A stretch of DNA of 64,000 nucleotides, taken from contig NZ_FSRK01000001.1 of NCBI RefSeq assembly GCF_900141765.1, positions 1,240,001 through 1,304,000 of the forward strand. Direction: 5' to 3'. Positions within the stretch are counted from its first letter, which is position 1. Each line of letters starts with the position of its first letter. Positions 60,182 through 64,000 of the stretch are shown piece by piece. Position numbers and translations under genes: made by a program. Below the pieces are notes generated by a model. That model saw only the letters and a program-made list of their open reading frames with translations. It was not told the origin of the DNA and searched no databases. This DNA comes from Epilithonimonas zeae (GTDB lineage: Bacteria; Bacteroidota; Bacteroidia; Flavobacteriales; Weeksellaceae).

Positions 60182-60499
60182 CTAACTTGTTATTTTCAAC
60201 GACTGAATGCGTCCATTAGATAATTGAAAATAATATTTCAAAATAATTGGGCTGCCCGGAAATGATCCTGAAGTTTTAGCCGATAGAATATTTTCTTTTT
60301 CATTATAATCAATCGGTTCCATTGTGGCTTTATAATCTTTATTGGATTTGTCAATCCATTGTTCTATTTCTTTTCTTCCGTTATGGGTTTTGCCTTCATC
60401 AAAAACTACGGCTGTTTCTGCAAAACATTGTGCATAAGCAGCACTATCAAAATTATTCTGTGTTTTAACTAACTCGCTGATTACATTTGGTAAGTTCAT
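60182..60499 (-). CDS. SnoaL/NTF2-like protein
   Basis: 105 residues. The fold is visible in FDSAAYAQCFAETAVVFDEGKTHNGRKEIEQWIDKSNKDYKATMEPIDY and the closing strand FQLSNGRIQSLKI. These proteins are steroid isomerase-, polyketide cyclase- or stress-type NTF2 folds, with no catalytic residues that I can assign. It lies 23 bp after an SDR gene on the same strand and is probably co-transcribed with it. Confidence 0.82.
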   Translation of the reverse strand: MNLPNVISELVKTQNNFDSAAYAQCFAETAVVFDEGKTHNGRKEIEQWIDKSNKDYKATMEPIDYNEKENILSAKTSGSFPGSPIILKYYFQLSNGRIQSLKITS

Positions 60500-60522
60500 A
60501 TTTTCTATTTTTTTAATGATTA

Positions 60523-61314
60523 TTAAATGGTTGGTACTGTTCCGCCATCGATTACATATTCTGTTCCTGTTAAATAACTAGCTCTTGGTGAAACCAGAAA
60601 GCCTACAAATTCGGCAACTTCGGCAGGTTCAGCAGGTCTTCCGAAAGGAATTCCTCCCAATGCATCCATTACGCCCTGTTGCGCTTCTTCTACAGTACTG
60701 TTCGAATTTCTTGCAATTTCGCCCAGCCATGCTTCCGATGCTGTTGTATTGATCCATCCTGGAGAAACCGCCAATACACGAATACCTTTAGGAGTAACTT
60801 CGTTTGATAAGCTTTTGCTGTAGTTTCTCAGTGCTGCTTTTGCAGCTGCGTAAGGCAAAGTAGAATCATATAGAGGCAGTTTACCTTGGATAGAAGCGAT
60901 GTGAATAATAACACCTGCTTTTCGCTCGATCATTTGCGGTAAAAATCCCCTGTCCAGCCGAACCGGAGCCAAAAGATTAGCCTGTAGTGTTGATTCCCAA
61001 TCTTCATCATTAAGCGCGGCAAACCCGCCTGCCGGAGTAGATGATCCCCCGAGGTTGTTAACCAGAATATCCAGTCTTCCGTAGTCCGAAAGCACTTCGC
61101 TGATTACTTTTTGGGTGCCTTCTGCTGTACTCAGATCTGCTGAAATGAAATGCAGATTACTGTTTTCTTGTTCAGGGGCATTTCTTGCGGTAATAATAAC
61201 CGTTGCGCCAGCTTGTAGCAGTCTGTCTGCAATGGCTTTTCCTGCTCCTTTTGTACCTCCTGTTACCAATGCAATTTTGCCTGACAACTCATTGTTGTAA
61301 TTAAATTGTTCCAT
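60523..61314 (-). CDS. SDR-family oxidoreductase
   Basis: 263 residues. The cofactor loop is TGGTKGAGKAIA, the NNLGG motif is present, the catalytic Ser lies in HIASIQG and the YxxxK pair in YAAAKAALRNY. The end EYVIDGGTVPT is typical of classical SDRs. The substrate is unknown. It is divergent from an HxlR regulator gene, a common arrangement in which the regulator controls the SDR and responds to quinones or aldehydes. The small NTF2-like gene follows. Confidence 0.9.
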   Translation of the reverse strand: MEQFNYNNELSGKIALVTGGTKGAGKAIADRLLQAGATVIITARNAPEQENSNLHFISADLSTAEGTQKVISEVLSDYGRLDILVNNLGGSSTPAGGFAALNDEDWESTLQANLLAPVRLDRGFLPQMIERKAGVIIHIASIQGKLPLYDSTLPYAAAKAALRNYSKSLSNEVTPKGIRVLAVSPGWINTTASEAWLGEIARNSNSTVEEAQQGVMDALGGIPFGRPAEPAEVAEFVGFLVSPRASYLTGTEYVIDGGTVPTI

Positions 61315-61443
61315 TTTTTAGATTTGTTTTATAGGACAAAATTGGGGTATAAAAACAGTTCATACAAGTACGGAATTACGATTCATATAGGGATAAATTA
61401 TTCCCCTATTGCAAAAATCGGAACATACGCTTACTTTTACATT

Positions 61444-61824
61444 ATGTATGAGAGAAAAATAATTCCGAATCTGAATTGTGGTCTTGACCTGATCGGTGAA
61501 GTGCTGTACGGCAAATGGAAAATCCGTCTTCTTTGGTTTATCAATCAGGGAAATAAAAGACCAAGCGAATTGCAGCGTAAAATTCCGGATGCATCGCGAA
61601 GAGTTTTAAATATTCAGCTAAAAGAGTTGGAAGACCACGAGTTGGTCACGAAGAAAATTTACCCTGTTGTACCTCCAAAAGTAGAATATAGCTTAACTGA
61701 GTTTGGTGAAAGTTTGATTCCTGTTGTCGGTGCTTTGGGACAGTGGGGAGATCAACACGAAGAGCGATTAAGAGATTTAATTATTAAAAGATATCAGGCA
61801 TCTGGCAATAATGCGGAAGAATAA
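61444..61824 (+). CDS. HxlR-family transcriptional regulator
   Basis: 126 residues from ATG 61444. The winged helix is complete: NCGLDLIGEVLYGKWKIRLLWFINQGNKRPSELQRKIPDASRRVLNIQLKELEDHELVTKKIY with Cys12 in the first helix, a position used for redox or quinone sensing in HypR and QsrR relatives. Longer frames from 61306 give an odd Tyr/Ile-rich extension and are rejected. It is divergent from an SDR gene, which it probably represses until an electrophile or disulfide signal appears. Confidence 0.9.
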   Translation: MYERKIIPNLNCGLDLIGEVLYGKWKIRLLWFINQGNKRPSELQRKIPDASRRVLNIQLKELEDHELVTKKIYPVVPPKVEYSLTEFGESLIPVVGALGQWGDQHEERLRDLIIKRYQASGNNAEE

Positions 61825-62051
61825 AGTTATGTTTTAAGCTCAAGAAATAAATTGACATCAAAGAAATCTATTTTACAATTATATCTTAGTAAGCTTATTG
61901 ACTAAATAACTGATTATCTGTGCAACGCTTTCGGCAGCGAGAACAAAATCGTTTTTAACCCAAATTTTAATGCATCAAGTATCTGATATTATGATTGTAA
62001 AAAAATGCTAAAACTTAAGTGCAAGCTCTTTTTCGTAAGCAATAATTTACA

Positions 62052-62059
62052 TATTTTTG
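62052..62059 (+). promoter_or_regulatory. Candidate -7 box for the HTH-DUF4870-like gene
   Basis: TATTTTTG matches TAnnTTTG eight bases before ATG 62067. This suggests a leaderless or nearly leaderless transcript and favours that start over GTG 62061. Confidence 0.45.
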
Positions 62060-62066
62060 TGTGACA

Positions 62067-62618
62067 ATGACTTCAAAATTAGCAGATTACAGACGTAAGA
62101 AAGGACTGAGCCAGCAACAGCTTGCAGATTTTTCTGGCGTGAGCGCAAGAACTATACAACGCATCGAAAGCGGAAAGGTTGAAGCACATCCCGCAACATT
62201 GAAGATGCTCGCAGATGCACTTGAAATAGACACTGAAGAGTTAACAATAGATCAACAGTTACCACAAACCACGGAGATAAAAAGCCTGGATAAAATAAAA
62301 CCAGTTTTTCACATGTTGGCACTTATCGGGCTTTTTCTTCCTGTTTTCAATATTATTCTTCCAGTAATTTTTTGGTTCATTAAAAAAGATGAATCCCAGG
62401 CTTACGACCAGGAAGGTAAGTTGGTAGTTAATTTTCAGATCTCAATGTCTCTTCTTTTTATACCGGCAGTTGTACTCATGATTTTCGTGTTTTTTATTGG
62501 ATTTCCATTGGTGCTAATCATCTATTTTTATGCTTTTGTCATGTGCATCATCAATATTTTCAGAAGCATTAATAAAAGAGTAAGTTCCTATCCTTTGACC
62601 TATCGATTTTTGCGATAA
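62067..62618 (+). CDS. HTH (XRE) membrane protein with DUF4870-like domain
   Basis: 183 residues. The first 60 form an XRE-type helix-turn-helix (LADYRRKKGLSQQQLADFSGVSARTIQRIESGKVEAHPATLKMLADAL). From about 78, three membrane helices follow (FHMLALIGLFLPVFNIILPVIFWFI, ISMSLLFIPAVVLMIFVFFIGFPL, IYFYAFVMCIINIF), with the pattern of the DUF4870 family, which includes KLVVNFQISMSL. It may sense a membrane signal and bind DNA. I see no partner gene; the serine hydrolase follows on the same strand. Confidence 0.87.
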   Translation: MTSKLADYRRKKGLSQQQLADFSGVSARTIQRIESGKVEAHPATLKMLADALEIDTEELTIDQQLPQTTEIKSLDKIKPVFHMLALIGLFLPVFNIILPVIFWFIKKDESQAYDQEGKLVVNFQISMSLLFIPAVVLMIFVFFIGFPLVLIIYFYAFVMCIINIFRSINKRVSSYPLTYRFLR

Positions 62619-62698
62619 ACCCCTTGAAAGTCTTTTCCAGTAACAAATGGCGTAAACTTGTCGTGAAAGTGTCCTGAGGATTTATAGCAATTTGCCGC

Positions 62699-62706
62699 TA
62701 AATTTG
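62699..62706 (+). promoter_or_regulatory. Candidate -7 box for the second beta-lactamase-like gene
   Basis: TAAATTTG matches TAnnTTTG 17 bp before the ATG. No clear -33 element is seen. Confidence 0.4.
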
Positions 62707-62723
62707 TCACAAATATTTTCCTA

Positions 62724-63887
62724 ATGAAAAAACTTTTCACCGTATTATTCTTAATCTGGATATTACCTTTAATTGCTCAAAAAAAAATCAAGATCAGACA
62801 CCTTGATGGCAAAACGATCGATACTCAGATTCTCCAACAACGTTTATCACATTTGGTGGATAGTGCAAAGATTGCCGGTCTGCAGATTGCCATTGTCAAC
62901 CACAACAAAATAGTCTATTCATCTAGTTTCGGTTATAAGGATATTGAAAGCAAAAAGAAGCTGAATGACAGTACAATAATGTACGCAGCCTCACTCACCA
63001 AACCAGTGAGTGCATATATTTTTATCCGATTTGTAGACAAAGGTATATTCAGCCTCGATCAACCAGTTTATAAGTATCTTAAAAAACCGATAGGAGAGTA
63101 CCCGAAATGGAAAGACCTGGCAGACGATCCTGAATCTTTCAATCAGATTACACCCAGAATGCTTTTAAGTCATAGTTCCGGACTGCCGGTTCTTCGGCAC
63201 TTGTATGGTAATAAAGTCAATCTCATTGCCAAGCCCGGTGAAAAGTTCTATTATTCCAATGAAGGGATTAATCTATTGGGATTTATAATAGAGGAATATA
63301 CAGGAAAGAAACTTGAAGATATTGCAAGGGAAGAAGTTTTTGAACCACTCAGGATGAGATATACAAGCATGATCTGGGAAGATAGATTTGAAACCAATTT
63401 TTCCAATGCCTACTTCAAAGATGGCAAAAAATATGGTTCTGAAAGGCGAGAAAGCAGCAGAGCGGCCGGATCAATGTCTACTACTGCCAATGATTATGCC
63501 AATTTTATGATCAACCTGATGAAAAAGAAGGGCATAACCAGTAAAAGTTATCTTGAGATGCTTAAACCGCAAATTAAAGTCAAGAGTAAGAGGGGGTTCG
63601 GACCATTGAAAGATAGTATGACTATAGATAATGATGCTATTAACCTTGCGTGGGGGTTGGGAGTAGGAATTTTTGATTCACCTTTTGTTAGAGCCTTTTT
63701 CCATACAGGTCATGGTGAAGCCAATCAGAATTATGCTGTTGCTTTTCCGGAAAGTGGAACGGCTGTAATCATCCTAAGCAATAGTGAGAATTTTGAAAAA
63801 AATAATGCACAGATTTTAAAGCTCTGTATCGGGGATACTTATTCACCATTAAAATGGCTGGGACATCTGGATCCGAATCCGAAGTAG
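62724..63887 (+). CDS. Secreted serine hydrolase, class C beta-lactamase family
   Basis: 387 residues with a signal peptide (MKKLFTVLFLIWILPLIAQ). The SxxK motif is SLTK near residue 91, the second motif YSN at about 176 (FYYSNEGINLLGF), and the third element is HTGHGEANQNYAV near 335. The family includes esterases and D-amino acid peptidases as well as beta-lactamases. It differs from the lipoprotein at 31268, which has a lipobox and a shorter mature domain. It has its own promoter candidate and ends 10 bp before a converging gene. Confidence 0.86.
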   Translation: MKKLFTVLFLIWILPLIAQKKIKIRHLDGKTIDTQILQQRLSHLVDSAKIAGLQIAIVNHNKIVYSSSFGYKDIESKKKLNDSTIMYAASLTKPVSAYIFIRFVDKGIFSLDQPVYKYLKKPIGEYPKWKDLADDPESFNQITPRMLLSHSSGLPVLRHLYGNKVNLIAKPGEKFYYSNEGINLLGFIIEEYTGKKLEDIAREEVFEPLRMRYTSMIWEDRFETNFSNAYFKDGKKYGSERRESSRAAGSMSTTANDYANFMINLMKKKGITSKSYLEMLKPQIKVKSKRGFGPLKDSMTIDNDAINLAWGLGVGIFDSPFVRAFFHTGHGEANQNYAVAFPESGTAVIILSNSENFEKNNAQILKLCIGDTYSPLKWLGHLDPNPK

Positions 63888-63897
63888 AAGTGATTCA

Positions 63898-63999
63898 TCA
63901 TAGATTTTTATTACTATTGATCCATGTTTTGGCAGGCATTATCCACTCATCTAATGCCTTGAACAGAAAACCGTGTTCCAGACCTGTGTTGAGGGTAAT
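63898..63999 (-). CDS. C-terminal end of an alpha/beta hydrolase-like protein (5' partial)
   Basis: 33 residues are visible, ending EHGFLFKALDEWIMPAKTWI then NSNKNL and stop at 63898. The EHGF segment, followed by a helix with Trp residues, looks like the active-site His region of alpha/beta hydrolases. The rest lies outside the right edge. It converges on the serine hydrolase gene with only a 10-bp gap. The family call is a guess from few residues. Confidence 0.5.
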   Translation of the reverse strand: MTLNTGLEHGFLFKALDEWIMPAKTWINSNKNL

Positions 64000-64000
64000 T

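Noticed and set aside
61306-61443. 46-residue N-terminal extension of the HxlR regulator
   Set aside because: The extension is rich in Tyr and Ile and overlaps the divergent promoter; the start at 61444 fits the family.

Overview
The window looks like a low-GC member of the Bacteroidota, most likely a flavobacterium of the Chryseobacterium type. The reasons are a SusD-type C-terminus at the left edge, repeated matches to the Bacteroidota -7 promoter box (TAnnTTTG), weak ribosome binding sites, Bacteroidota-style signal peptides and many short palindromic repeats. No rRNA, tRNA, CRISPR array, transposase or integrase was seen. All protein assignments come from reading motifs, not from database searches.

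Left part (1-20 kb): a pectin/rhamnogalacturonan and rhamnose utilisation region. The end of a SusD-like lipoprotein is followed on the + strand by a rhamnose pathway: a fused rhamnulose-1-phosphate aldolase/lactaldehyde dehydrogenase, L-rhamnose isomerase, a rhamnulokinase-like kinase and an FMN-dependent lactate dehydrogenase. Together these would take L-rhamnose to dihydroxyacetone phosphate and pyruvate. A GntR-type regulator with a sugar-binding domain follows. On the - strand, seven secreted carbohydrate-active proteins run GH105, CE12, an esterase, GH28, a DUF4450-like protein, a second six-hairpin-type protein and a PL1-like pectate lyase.

20-31 kb: a kdp potassium-uptake locus. It has a sigma-54-type regulator instead of an OmpR-type KdpE, several tiny membrane ORFs including kdpF, then kdpA, kdpB, kdpC and an OmpL-like porin. 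KdpD is split into a soluble KdpD/USP protein and a separate membrane histidine kinase.

31-41 kb: a class C beta-lactamase-like lipoprotein, an alpha/beta hydrolase, a membrane AraC regulator, and a group made of a LOV (blue-light) histidine kinase, a response regulator, an SDR/DUF2867 protein and a divergent SRPBCC protein. A HAD phosphatase and two unknown genes follow.

41-64 kb: a stress and detoxification island. It holds a chloroperoxidase-like hydrolase, a bicupin-M17N-YoaK-peroxiredoxin-DsbA operon, an unknown-lipocalin-quinone oxidoreductase operon, a hybrid kinase, a LytTR regulator, Dps, two ring-cleaving dioxygenases with a carboxylesterase, a Crp-family regulator, a pirin, an SDR/HxlR pair and a second beta-lactamase-like protein. 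Two conserved upstream elements tie the island together. A 68-bp block with fixed spacing precedes three transcription units (46.2, 48.5 and 53.3 kb). An operator-like TTAAACTAGTTAA placed 23-24 bp from a -7 box precedes three others (42.4, 53.4 and 57.8 kb). A five-copy palindromic repeat family and a two-copy second family lie between genes, and a further repeat sits in frame inside the DUF4450-like gene.
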